The notes under the pieces: model-generated
The model's database searches: none
Seen by the model: only the letters and a program-made list of their open reading frames with translations
Told to the model about the DNA's origin: nothing
Translations under genes and position numbers: made by a program
Shown here: positions 8,296-17,776 of the stretch, piece by piece
How positions within the stretch are numbered: the stretch's first letter is position 1
How the letters are laid out: every line of letters begins with the position of its first letter
Source: Euprymna scolopes
Taxonomy: Eukaryota; Mollusca; Cephalopoda; Sepiida; Sepiolidae
Direction: 5' to 3'
Length of the DNA stretch: 20,644 bases
Assembly (NCBI GenBank): GCA_024364805.1
Contig: CM044490.1
Span: 93,162,047-93,182,690 of the forward strand

Positions 8296-9145
8296 TAAAC
8301 AGACAAATGCACACATTCTTTTTTAATCTTACTATTCTCATCTGGTATATTATTATTCTTAAATTGTTATAAAACGTATATCAAATCAAAGTGCAGGTAC
8401 TGAACTTATTTGCTGTTCTGTTCACTGGATTCTAATATTCTAGACACGAAGACAAATAATCGATATTGCTTCAGATGCTATATCAGTAATTCGATCGGAC
8501 TACTGTTTTTCATATAGATTATTATCACAGTGTTTCGGACGATGTTTAAACTGAACTTCTTTCATGTCATAAAACTCGAGACCTTTTATGTCAACCTCGG
8601 AATTTTATGCTAGATCTATAAAGTGCCTTATATAAGCTTCCGGACTTTTTTTTGTACAGGTATTTAAAATTCTTGTAGAACATTTAAAATACAGTATATT
8701 ATTGCTATACATCTTATGATATGACATACTATTTTTTAGGCTTTCAGGTTCAAATAAACAGGTACAGCAGAAATTGGAATACACCATACTAAAGCCTGCT
8801 TGTCGCAGCTGGTGAATTTCAAAAATGCAACATGGACGTAAGGACACGTTTAAAGAACGATATGTAATAAATTCTATTTAAAATTTGGAAAATGCTATAG
8901 AAACATGGAATGTTTTTGGACTGATTTTAGACCATCTTGCATGAATCGTGCATAAATTTTGGAATAGCATAAGAGATTCAAAGAAGGCAGGGAGTCTCTG
9001 AGAAATTATTTGAAGTGTGATAGGAGTAAGGAAATCAAAACACCACAGTTGATTGGACATGTAAAGAATTCCGTGATAGGAATCGTCATGTACCTATAAA
9101 GCAAAAAAAAAAATGCAGAGCTTGATGCCAGTGTTGGGACTTAAA
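8296..9145. other. no recognisable gene; possible upstream part of a mariner relic
   Basis: There are minus-strand open frames at 8605-8847 (80 codons) and 8878-9060 (60 codons); neither peptide has a motif that I know. The + strand of 8880-9060 gives a broken frame (TWNVFGLILDHLA) that is likewise unassigned. Since mariner sequence starts at 9146 on the + strand, part of this stretch may be deleted or scrambled element sequence, but I cannot show it. Confidence 0.4.
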
Positions 9146-9501
9146 ATGAGAAAGATTTGCACGAAGTTTTTCCCAAGGGTCCTCAGAGAAGATCAGAAAG
9201 AAAGACGTTGCCATGAATATCAAGACAGCTCCTCCCCTCCAATAGTATAGACCTTGCTCATTGTGAGTTTTGGCTATTCCCTAAGCTCAAAGAAAACCTT
9301 AGAATCTGTCGTTATGAGACAATGAAGAAGATGAAAGAGGCTTTGATGTGGGTCATTGACACGCTCACACAAGAGAACTTCCACGTTGCCTTCCAGACGT
9401 TGTAGGAACGGTACAACAAGTGCATTGCAGCCGGAGGAGATTGTTTCGAAGGGAACCAGAGTTTCATGTGTGTACTATTAATAAAAGTACGCATACGAAA
9501 A
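9146..9501 (+). pseudogene. mariner-type transposase relic (DD34D-like), internally deleted
   Basis: Two blocks survive. Block 1 (9146-9226) reads MRKICTKFFPRVLREDQK and so on to CHEYQD, matching the segment after the second helix-turn-helix in one mariner lineage (MRKICAKFVPR.L..DQKERR). Block 2 (9241-9501) lies in another frame and reads SIDLAHCEFWLFPKLKENL, then RYETMKKMKEA, DTLTQENFHVAF, ERYNKCIAAGGD and FEG. These correspond to the usual SPDLAPCDFWLFPKLKE...C-terminus. The whole central part with the first two catalytic aspartates is missing between the blocks. The third catalytic aspartate (CDFW in the family) is glutamate here (CEFW). An in-frame TAG follows AFQTL. This is a dead fragment; TIRs were not found. 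Confidence 0.82.
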
Positions 9502-10189
9502 GGCTCTGAAAACATATTGAAAACACCCCTGTACATAAATATTCTCGAGTTCGACAAAACGCACCTGAATAAGTTAAAATATTACATCGTCCTAAACGTC
9601 GGGAGAGTAACATCTAGGTGATAGCAATACAATATAATATAATTCGTCACTCTTCAACACATAAGTAAACAGATATGAAGATAAAGTAAAATTGAAAGAA
9701 TAATTAAAACCAGAAATTAATAATAAACCAGAAATAACACACATCTACCTTGTAAAGACACAAGCGGGTGCATTATTTCTTTTGGGCGGAGTTACAGATT
9801 TACTTTCATTAAATTAGAATATTAAAAAAAGAAATAACAGAGTTACCTCCCCTCGGCAATTAACGGAATTTTATAAGCATTCAAAATTGCGTTTCAAATC
9901 AAAGTAAAATATAACGAACAATGTAAATCAAACAGAAAACAACAGCATAGAAAGTTGACATACATTTTTTACCTTTTGAAAATGGGGGATGCACCGAAAA
10001 TATTTGAGGAAATATCCTATTTGCAGTAAGGTTAATAAATACTGATTGAAAATTATTGAACCCTTTGAATTATTTATCATTGTTTGTTTATATATCTGTT
10101 TCCAACGACTGAAAGATTCCTGCATTGACAAGCCTTCTAACACATTTTATGCGATAAACAATGCTTCAAGCAAACTACAACATGCCTCT

Positions 10190-10192
<3 letters not shown>
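9502..10192. other. no recognisable gene
   Basis: AT-rich DNA. A slightly GC-richer bit (gagttacctcccctcggcaa, about 9840-9859) may belong to an old repeat. Open frames on both strands near 9928-10143 are short and featureless. Confidence 0.5.

Positions 10193-10249
<57 letters not shown>
10193..10249. repeat. (AT)n microsatellite
   Basis: About 28 uninterrupted AT units. The Tyr-Ile repeat peptide read through it is an artefact. Confidence 0.98.
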
Positions 10250-10251
<2 letters not shown>

Positions 10252-10252
<1 letters not shown>

Positions 10253-10584
10253 TTAATATTTCTCTAAAAAAATATTTACTATTCTTATCTAGAGACACTA
10301 GTGTTTCATGCTTAAGAAATCATCAGTGTGGTAAGCTACAATCATTGCCGGTTGAATGCTTTGAACTAAGCCACGATATCATCTCTGACTCTGTAGCCCC
10401 AGACTCTGTATTCATGTCCCATACCACCAGAAATTATAATGGGAATGGAAAAATAGTTAAGTTTTTAGGAGAGCAAGCAAATACAGAAAGTAAGTTAGAT
10501 AGTGTTCAACTGCAGATGTCGAAATATTGTTTTCTCCTAAGGCAACCAACTCAATATATCTCTCTTAAAAATGGCCAATATTAG
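10252..10584 (+). other. 111-codon open frame of unknown nature
   Basis: The + strand is open in one frame from the end of the AT tract to a TAG at 10585. It includes SCLRNHQCGKLQ, CFELSHDIISDSVAPDSVFM and NGKIVKFLGEQ. The first ATG is at 10411, so an ATG-initiated product would have only about 58 residues. The composition is polar and looks more protein-like than the neighbouring frames, but I recognise no domain. There is no convincing splice acceptor just upstream. It could be a fragment of an unrecognised repeat, an old exon, or chance. Confidence 0.2.
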
Positions 10585-10957
10585 TTAAAGGAGAGTATAT
10601 AATATTTTTCATGAATAACCATTTATTATTTTATCTACAACTACTAATCCTTTAATTTTACGCAATCATCGAAGAAGTTATAATAACAAATAAATGACAA
10701 AAGTTTATATTCTAAATTTCATGATGGTTACGATCTTACAATTTATTTCTTTTAAGTACGTTGACATTCACAATTCTTGGCAGTAACTGTTTCTTACCGC
10801 AAAAAACATTCATCTGATTACTATATCACTCAATAAATCTATTCTCCTCTTAATTCCTCAGAAGAAATAGCAACTATCAATCTATTTAAAGAAAATAAAA
10901 TACATTTGGGCATGACTACAATATCCGAAAATTGGAAGAGAAGTTGCAATTACCTTT

Positions 10958-10959
<2 letters not shown>
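10585..10959. other. no recognisable gene
   Basis: AT-rich sequence between two microsatellites, with no element or frame of note. Confidence 0.5.
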
Positions 10960-10995
<36 letters not shown>

Positions 10996-11088
10996 TATAT
11001 ATACATGTATATATGTATATATATGTGTACATATATATGCATATATACATATATGTATATATATGTATATTCATGTGTATATATATAG
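10960..11088. repeat. (TA)n with interspersed TGTATA/CATATA
   Basis: A perfect TA run at 10962-10990 grades into imperfect gtacatatat/atacatgtat/atatgtgtac repeats up to 11088. It is compound and rich in short palindromes. Confidence 0.95.
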
Positions 11089-11935
11089 CTATTTGAATAA
11101 ATAATTGGTCGTTACTCTCACTGCAAAAAAAACGATTTATTACTATCTTGAATCATTCCACCGCTCCAGAAAGTAAACTCCTGTGGTAAGCCTCTGCTCA
11201 TATAATAGATAAGATAGAGTACTGCTACCAAATTTGAATGATTGCATTACCATTATACTACTTTGCAACAGATTACAATATTATCTACTTCAAATCCAAT
11301 GAAAGCAGTAAGCAGTAATCAAACGTTGACTATTCTAGTCATTGTATTCAATCTTTTCATAGTATTGTGCATCATTCACCGGAGAATTTCAAGTCATACG
11401 TGTGAAGTTTTTTGTTTTTTTACCTTTATATGAGATTACTTATAAGTATAAGGAAAGATGAAAAATTTACAAGTTAAGCTGCTAGAGTTACAAAAATAGT
11501 TATATATACACAGATAGTTAAGAAAAAATGGTTCGTAGATATAGAAATATTGTTATAGACTTCATTTTTTTTTCTTAACGAAATAATTGCGGTAAAGTGT
11601 GAACAAAAAAACAGAATTCGAAAAAAAAAAATTGCATTAAAATGACGCCATCCTGCATTTTTAAATGTTGAAATATTCATCCTAAAGCGAAATAGATGAA
11701 CACGTGCTTCTACTTAAAGAAAATCTCATTTAAGAATTACACGAATCCGTTTCATCATGATAATTCAAACTATTTTTACTCAGAGCAAAATAAAAATTCT
11801 TCTATTTCTGCATGAATACTGGAAACAAATAATTATCTAAAGTCTAATAATCTTAAGTATTTGTTGTACTAATATCAAAATTTACATCCTTATAGTTGTA
11901 CTCAGTTATCTCTCCTTTGCTCTTTCTCTTTTTCA

Positions 11936-11936
<1 letters not shown>
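11089..11936. other. no recognisable gene
   Basis: AT-rich DNA. Small hydrophobic frames occur on both strands (11242-11433 +, 11474-11680 -). They are typical translations of T-rich sequence and carry no known motif. Confidence 0.5.
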
Positions 11937-11973
<37 letters not shown>

Positions 11974-12024
11974 TTATATATATATATATGTGTGTGTGCG
12001 TGTGTGCATATGAATGTATATCTA

Positions 12025-12025
<1 letters not shown>
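11937..12025. repeat. compound microsatellite (CT)n-(TA)n-(TG)n
   Basis: CT repeats to about 11973, then tatatatatata, then tgtgtgtgcgtgtgtgcata and a short spacer. It directly precedes the palindromic block at 12026. Confidence 0.95.

Positions 12026-12077
<52 letters not shown>
12026..12077. repeat. 52-bp perfect palindrome (CT)n(TA)9(AG)n
   Basis: A CT arm (12026-12042), a TA centre (12043-12060) and a GA arm (12061-12077) form an exact inverted repeat centred between 12051 and 12052. It could extrude as a cruciform or fold as one hairpin. The block is followed by a run of seven G starting at 12077. Confidence 0.95.
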
Positions 12078-12109
12078 GGGGGGATAGAGTGTGTGTGTAC
12101 ATATAATAT

Positions 12110-12290
12110 ACCTTAGTTTCAACTTTATCTCTCCTGATTAACGTTGGATGCGTGGTTACTTCCTTGCTAAAGGAGTCAGAGATGGTTTTATGGCCAGGTT
12201 CGAAAATCCCGAATGGCTGTAAGCTAACTCCCTGCACTGATGATTCCCGAAAGAAGTGTCTGTAGGTGTTAAATAATAAATATAGTAAAA
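12110..12290 (+). repeat. possible tRNA-derived SINE fragment
   Basis: ccaggttcgaaaatcccg (12194-12211) resembles a box B/T-arm (GGTTCGAATCCCG) with two extra bases. Upstream, tggatgcgtggttacttcct (12145-12164) could be a decayed box A. The distance between the boxes is reasonable for a tRNA-derived head, and the flanks are microsatellites, a common SINE setting. No anticodon arm can be drawn convincingly, so this is tentative. Confidence 0.3.
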
Positions 12291-12301
12291 TAAATATAGT
12301 A

Positions 12302-12302
<1 letters not shown>

Positions 12303-12367
<65 letters not shown>

Positions 12368-12388
12368 GACAAGGGGTGAGAGAGGGCG

Positions 12389-12421
<33 letters not shown>
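12303..12421. repeat. compound microsatellite (TG)n-(GA)n-(GATA)n
   Basis: (TG)n at 12303-12349, (AG)n at 12350-12367, an imperfect GA/G-rich link, then GATA units at 12388-12421. Confidence 0.97.
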
Positions 12422-12765
12422 GGATTGAGTACAGCTAGTTTGAGTATTACCGCTGCTGATGGTAAATCATCATTCGGTCAGTTATGTCCGTAGTAATATC
12501 ATAATCAGAATTACTGCAGTGTTGCGAGTGATAGAAGCTTAAGAGTGTAGTAAGTGTAAGTAGTTGCAATGCTTTTGTGATTTCTCGATTCATTGAAAAG
12601 TTAGGGTGGTAAATATCTAAGTGTTTGAGTATCCATGATTGCACGGCTCCAATGATTTTACGAATAAAACGTAGTACATTATTGTATGCATACAATGAGC
12701 ATAAGAATACAAGAGTACACGTTTACCAGTAAAATAAGTATGGAAGTGAGTTTGTAAAATAGTGG
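12422..12765. other. no assigned gene; unrecognised minus-strand open frame
   Basis: The minus strand of 12447-12695 is open for 82 codons without an ATG start (the first codon counted is TTG). Its peptide includes FIRKIIGAVQSWILKHLDIY and MNREITKALQLLTL. It superficially recalls helical repeats, but no family is identified and no good splice sites flank it. It is treated as unassigned. Confidence 0.3.
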
Positions 12766-12769
12766 GACT

Positions 12770-13466
12770 TGACGAAACCGGACATATTCTTTCTAAGTGA
12801 AACTGGCATATGGCCGACCACTTCCCTAGATGAGTTCATAATTAAAGGATGCTCTAACTTAACATCTAAATCTGACCCTCAAGATCGCACAGGGAATGGA
12901 GTGTGTGCCTAGATTAAAGATGTCTTTCCGTGTGGTAGGGATATCTCTAGAGAAGACCCTAATTTACCTTATATGTGCTTCCGGGTTGCACTAGCTTACA
13001 CCACTGCATTTACATCGCCCCCACAACAGTAGGGTTACTATCTTTAAGAGTACATCTGAGAAACTTAACCACGTACTTTCTGCTCATCCTTCGGCTAACA
13101 TTCACATTTGCGGTGACTTCAATGTCCATAATGTGGAATGGCTCACCCACTCAAATAAGACCGATGACGAGGGGAGGTTCTGTCATGATTTTGCCATTGC
13201 CTTTGACCTCACTCAGATTGCTCACGACCCCACCCGTGTACCCAATACTACTGGTCAATATGCAAGCCTTCTAGACCTTTTTCTCACAACTTCCCGCTGA
13301 GCTATGTTCATGTACCGTTTTATCTCCTCCGGGATCCTCCGACCACTCCGTTGTATCAGTTAAGGTAAAAATGAAATGCAATAAGTTTTCAGACGTACAT
13401 CTCCACCGTACTGTATATCGGTACTCTATGGCTGACTGGGATAGCTTCGATACATTCATATCTGAT
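12770..13466 (+). pseudogene. LINE endonuclease domain, decayed (Jockey/CR1-like)
   Basis: This is an apurinic/apyrimidinic-type endonuclease domain of a non-LTR retrotransposon. Visible landmarks are the catalytic glutamate in KPDIFFLSETGIW (from about 12775), CFRVAL before 13000, HICGDFNVHNVEWL with the GDFN motif at 13112-13123, LTQIAHDPTRVPN and SLLDLFLTTSR, and the SDHSVV catalytic motif at 13338-13355. It ends in MADWDSFDTFISDL. The enzyme would nick target DNA to prime reverse transcription. It is inactive here: there is an in-frame TAG (near 12919), a frame change at about 13000-13030, and a stop plus frame change near 13297-13310. The 5' UTR and ORF1 are not recognisable. At 13467 the coding sequence stops abruptly and a copy of the element's 3' tail follows. 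Confidence 0.88.
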
Positions 13467-13509
13467 CTCTGAGTGGCTTCCGGGCCTTGATGAGTGGTGA
13501 TCACCTTGT
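13467..13509 (+). repeat. LINE 3' tail inside the element
   Basis: gagtggcttccgggccttga followed by tgagtggtgatcaccttgta and an A9 run matches the genuine 3' end at 14703-14748 (gagtggtttccggaccttga, taagtggtgacctccatgta, A9) with about six differences. The tail sits directly against the endonuclease frame and just before reverse-transcriptase-linked sequence. Confidence 0.85.
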
Positions 13510-14752
13510 AAAAAAAAACTGTAAAATAGTAGTAAAAACTGCAAGAGAGCTATATGCTCAGTCCGTTAAAGTAGCTGAGCAGCGGCTTCGTTCCCACCAG
13601 TTTTGGTAAATAGCAAACAGGATCCTGAACAAAAGCGTGCGTTCTATTCCAACTATCATCAATGGACCGAAGGTCATCTCGTCAGCATCAGACAAGGCCA
13701 TAATATTTGCCAAGAACTTTGCAGCTAATGCTACCCTAAGCGATGAAGGCCATCAACTCCCCGTATTTCCTCCTATAAAAGACAATATGCTATGCAACAT
13801 ACACATATCTATGCGTTAGGTCGCCAAGCTAATCAAGAACCTTGATATAAATAAAGCAACTGGCCCTGACGGCATTCCAGTTATAGTGCTGAAAAAGCTC
13901 CAACCAAAACTTGCTCCCATACTTTCCGTTCTGCTAGATCTACAGCAGATGTGCTAACGATTATATCTCATAGGATTAGTGAATCTCTCGACAAAGGCTT
14001 CCTTTCTAGGGTAATTGCTCTTGACATATCGAAGGCATTCGGTAAGGTATGGCATAAGGGCCTACTTTACAAGATTTCTAGCTACGGTATAACTGGAAAT
14101 GGTGGAATCCTTCTACCGCTCCAGAAGATATCTCACTGCTGATGCAATTCTTTATCTATATAAAAGCCAAGTACGTCCAAGGATGGAGTACTGCTGCTAC
14201 ATCTTGGCAGGAGCTGCTAAAAACAGCCTATCCTGCCTTGACAGAGTACAAAATAGACTTCGTGGCTTAGTGGGGGAGCCCTTTTCTCTTCCCTGCAGCC
14301 TCTCTCCCACAGAAGAGACGTTGCAAGCTTGTCTTTGTTTTATCGTTATTTCCATGGCAAGTGCTAGTCTGAGCTCCAATCTCTGGCCTCCCTCGCCAAT
14401 CTTTCAGGAAAAACACCCGTTTAGCTTAAACTACTGTCATTAATTTCCCCCACTCTTTATCTGTGCCTAAATCCAAACGTAGAGTCCATGAGCAGAGCTT
14501 CGTTCTTAGAAGTGCACGACTGTGGAACTCTCTTCCGTTTGCCTGTTTCCCACCTGAATACAACTTGGATGTTTTCAATACAACATAAACAAATACCTGA
14601 CAAACCGCTCTCTTAAGTAAGACACCCTATAAACTATCCAATACTAATGATTACTACGATACTATCTCATTGATTACTGTACACGCAATAACCCTTATCC
14701 CCGAGTGGTTTCCGGACCTTGATAAGTGGTGACCTCCATGTAAAAAAAAACA
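13510..14752 (+). pseudogene. LINE reverse-transcriptase half, internally deleted, with 3' tail
   Basis: It starts with the linker CKIVVKTARELYAQ, then RSHQFW, RILNKS, IPTIINGP, and LIKNLDINKATGPDGIPVIV, the family's KATGPDGIP motif at about 13832-13887. Next come STADVLTIISHRISE and ALDISKAFGKVWHKGLLYKI (RT block with the first catalytic Asp of LDI.KAF), then SSYGITGN. The thumb follows from about 14111: SFYRSRRYLTADAILYLYKS, QVRPRMEYC, LSCLDRVQNRLRGLVG. The C-terminus SFVLRSARLWNSLPFACFPP, EYNLDVF is at 14499-14575, and the tail with A9 ends near 14749. Two internal deletions are evident. One joins LAPILS to FRSARSTADV; the other runs from GITGN to the thumb and removes the YADD-type active site. 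Several stops and frame changes add to this. It cannot be functional. Confidence 0.88.
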
Positions 14753-15143
14753 CACGCTGTCCCATCGTACTATACTTAGCCCAACAATTAAAAGATTCTG
14801 TCAGGTTTGTCGCACAGAAAGGGGTGCCCGATCGCTGGAAAACTTCTGACACGTTCCTCTCTATCCTTCGCCGCAATATTACGTCATTGTACTTGTCTTA
14901 CAAGTACATTAATAGAATGTGGTCAGATGAATTAATAGCATATGTGTCTTTCCCGACTAATTCTACAAGTAGCAAATTTTTACCTTTTACTTCTGCGACT
15001 CATAGATACTGGTAAGCCTTCTAACCTAGTATTTTTTTTTCCTTTCGGGCAACTAGATTTTAGAATGTTCTAATTGTTTCCTTCTATGACTGTACTAAGC
15101 TGAAGAAATCTATATATAATGTGAAAAAACATTTTGCTGCTTA
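14753..15143 (+). other. unassigned open frame downstream of the LINE
   Basis: The frame that reads through the LINE tail stays open to 15015 and includes LAQQLKDSVRFVAQKGVPDR, FLSILRRNITSLYLSYKYIN and RMWSDELIAYVSF. I recognise no family. The sequence may be the pre-insertion locus or another repeat. 15016-15143 is AT-rich spacer up to the mariner. Confidence 0.3.
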
Positions 15144-16395
15144 CGAGAGACGTGCCCCTGACCCACTTCCCATAGCAGTAGAGCAACGAAACTTGGCACA
15201 GTTTTTAGTCTTGCATTTCTCCAATCGTTTGATGCAGCTCTGAAGACCGTTTTTGTAGAACACCCCAGGTTGGTCCTCCAACCACAAGGTGACTTCAGAA
15301 ATCAAGGTTGCATCATCTGGGCAACGCTTTCCTCTTAAAAACAACTTCATGGCTGGGAAGAGGTGAAAGTAAGAGGGTGCAAGGTCAGAACAGTAGGGAG
15401 GATGGGGAAGGATTTCATAACCACACGCCCGTGCTTTTGATCTGGCGACATGCAAGTTATGGACTGGAGCGTTGTCCTGCAGGAAGAGGGTACGTTTGCT
15501 GATCATGTCCCGATTTTGAGCTTGATTTTGATAGCTTCTCTTAATTTACTCAAAAGTGGAGCATAATAACCTCCTGTAATTGTGGTACCGTTTGCCAGGA
15601 AATCTGTCATCACTACTTCCTCCTGGTCCCAGAAGACTGTGAGCATGACCTTGCCAGCGGAGGGCTGCACCCTTGCCTTCTTTGGAGGTGGTGAGTCCAA
15701 GTGCTTCCACTGCATTTACTGGGCTTTGATCTCTGGATCATAGTGATGGACCCAGATTTCATCCTGTGTAATCAGTCTTTTGAAAAACTTTGACTCATCT
15801 TCTTGGCATATCTCCAAATTAATCCTCGACGCTTTCATACTTCTGGAATGGTGTGAGCAACCTAAGAATCCATCTGGCAGACACCTTATGCATATGCAAA
15901 TGGTCATGAATGATAGTTTCTACAGACCCTGTACTAATCTTGACATCTTGGGCAATTTGGCGAATAGTAATGCGCCGATATTCCAAAATGGCAGCCTCAA
16001 CTTGGCGGACAGATGCCTCATTAATGGCAGAAGGGGGGCGACCAGGTCTGGGGGCTGTTTCCACAGACTTCCGGCCATGTTTGAATTCACGATGCCAGCG
16101 TTTTACAAGATCATATGATGGGGCATTATCACCATAATTTTCTTTCATTTCATCCAAAGTCTCCTGTGGTGTGCGTCATTTCAAATACAAAAACCGGATC
16201 ACTGCTCGACATTCAACAGGCTCCATTTCACACCTGACTCGGTTAAAACACATGTAAAACAGAAACCACAATTAGTTCAGAGCTGTAATTTGTCACATAA
16301 CCCGTAGAGATATAAATTATTGCACATGAAAAATTTCAGCTAGATCAGACAACTGGAAGTGGGTCAGGGGCATTACTTATTGCACGCTCCTCGTA
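15142..16395 (-). mobile_element. mariner element, near full length, dead (TA-flanked)
   Basis: A 1250-bp element (15144-16393) lies between TA dinucleotides (15142-15143 and 16394-16395), the expected target duplication. The right end, read inward on the minus strand, is cgaggagcgtgcaataagta, atgcccctgacccacttcc. The left end is cgagagacgtg followed by cccctgacccacttcc. The inverted repeats therefore match except for about 11 bases lost from the left end. Size, TIRs, TA duplication and the single transposase gene all agree with mariner. The insertion is old, judging by the number of lesions in its gene. Confidence 0.93.
15144..16226 (-). pseudogene. mariner transposase (DD34D), broken
   Basis: This was the cut-and-paste transposase that binds the TIRs and integrates at TA. 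The start ATG is at 16226 (MEPVECRAVIRFLYLK), followed by a TGA where the family has Gly. Next come the first helix-turn-helix (NAPSYDLVKRWHREFKHG), the linker APRPGRPPS and the second helix-turn-helix (RQIAQDVKISTGSVETII). The catalytic core has the first Asp in LITQDEIWVHHYDPE, the second in LFLQDNAPVHN, and the region of the third in YCSDLAPSYFHLF. The family reads LAPSDYFHLF: the third catalytic Asp codon is missing by a clean 3-bp loss. Other lesions are a frame change near 15820, a TAA at about 15716 (KAQ-stop-MQWKHLD) and a frame change at 15503-15525. The C-terminus runs into the TIR sequence. Confidence 0.93.
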
Positions 16396-16444
16396 ACTCT
16401 CCACCGTCTCCTATTACACACGATCCTAAATAGTAGTTCATTAC

Positions 16445-16622
16445 TAGGGATAGGACAACAGAATATTCTTCTTTCTTGTTTTTACTCTATTAACTATATC
16501 CGACACAGTTTGACAGTTAATCTAAAAATAACCACATCACTCTATATAAAAACATTAGATATCAACAAATGCATACTCGAGTATCAAAACAATGATATGA
16601 ATATTCTGTTGTCCTAGCCCTA
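16445..16622. mobile_element. Tc1/mariner-type MITE, copy 2 (174 bp, TA flanks)
   Basis: The left end gggataggacaacagaatat (16447) and the reverse complement of the right end gggctaggacaacagaatat (16620) form the TIR; TA flanks lie at 16445-16446 and 16621-16622. Internal sequence parallels copy 1 at 4044-4220: atatccgacacag, ttaatc, cactctatataaaaac, gatatcaa, actcgagtatcaaaacaatg. It lies about 50 bp from the mariner, but its TIR differs from the mariner's, so that element is not its obvious source. Confidence 0.9.
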
Positions 16623-17776
16623 CTTTACGTTCAAGTTGTAATATTCTTTGTTTAAGGCGAAAAAAGTAAAAATAAGTATCTATATCTTAACAAAGCCATA
16701 CTTTTCCCATGAATGGAGACATATTGCCACATCTGAGTTAGTGAACTAACCGCTAGTTTTCTTAGATCAGAAAAGACCAGAAATGACCTCTAATTTTATG
16801 TACTTCCACATAAGATATACAGTTAAAGGACCTGACTCATCGATACGACATTTTATCTCTTTGATTGTTTTGCAAGTACTTCTACGGAATGTATTCCGGC
16901 GGATCTCCTGTATTAAAGGTAAATACCCTGGTACAAGCTAGCAACCAGCAAAATCCCCCCTTCAGGAAGAACGATCACATATGCTGAACGGCTATTTATT
17001 CTAAGAGCCTCTTTCCACGAACTGCTTGCATTTGACATTCGCTTTCTGTTACCTGTTTCCCTGTCTATAGCAAAATGCAAAAATTAAAATGTAAAGTTGT
17101 GTCACAGTTCAATTCACTATTAAGAATAAGCCTATAAATCTGACCCCTAATTCACAATCGCACTTTTTATCTCAGTTCCAATGCGCCTTATTCGTGGTGG
17201 ATATAAGTTAAAAGGTGATAGTCTCTAGACTCTAGTGCTGTTGCTTTATGCGACCGTAGTAACAGAAACAAATATACCGCTGGAACCATATTGGTGACAA
17301 AACAAAAATAAAATTTATTTTAAGTGTTTATGCAAAGGGTTAAGAATTACAACATCGAATCCCATATAATATCTAATAACTATTTCATCCATATGTGAGA
17401 AAAGTGTAGCGGTATTGAAATTTTCATGCATAAAAATAATTAGAAGAATGGTATTTTTCATGAAGATAGATTAAATAAGATGGCGGAAAATGCTATTAGA
17501 CATTAACAGTTTTAGGATTAGGACTACGTGGCACAATATGACCATATGGGTCGAAGTATGAAGTTAATCCTGAACACTTGCAACGAATATAAAGAATAAA
17601 TCCAAATCTTAGGGCAGTTAATGGAATTATCGATGTTTTTGCTGCTCCCTTTATTGTAACCATTAAGAGAATAAAGAAGAACAATTACAGTTACATAACC
17701 TATCCCGATTATTATAGATTCTAGAACAGCGTTGCCATGCAAACCCGGACGGTTCAACGCTGGAGGGCACAGCTCA
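16623..17776. other. no recognisable gene
   Basis: About 1.15 kb of AT-rich sequence. Two overlapping minus-strand frames between 17496 and 17793 encode hydrophobic stretches, but they oppose the transposase relic that begins at 17777 and are probably shadows. No RNA gene is seen. Confidence 0.5.

Noticed and set aside
11896-12372. Frames on both strands with Ser-Leu, Thr-His and Tyr-Ile repeats
   Set aside because: They are translations of CT, TG and TA microsatellites.
12447-12695. Possible exon on the minus strand (IGAVQSWILKHLDIY, ITKALQLLTL), loosely like a RasGEF N-terminal helix region
   Set aside because: It has no ATG and no acceptable splice sites, and the resemblance is only to a general helical pattern.
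15780-16137. Plus-strand frames of 75-112 codons
   Set aside because: They are shadows of the minus-strand mariner transposase, which has full motif support.
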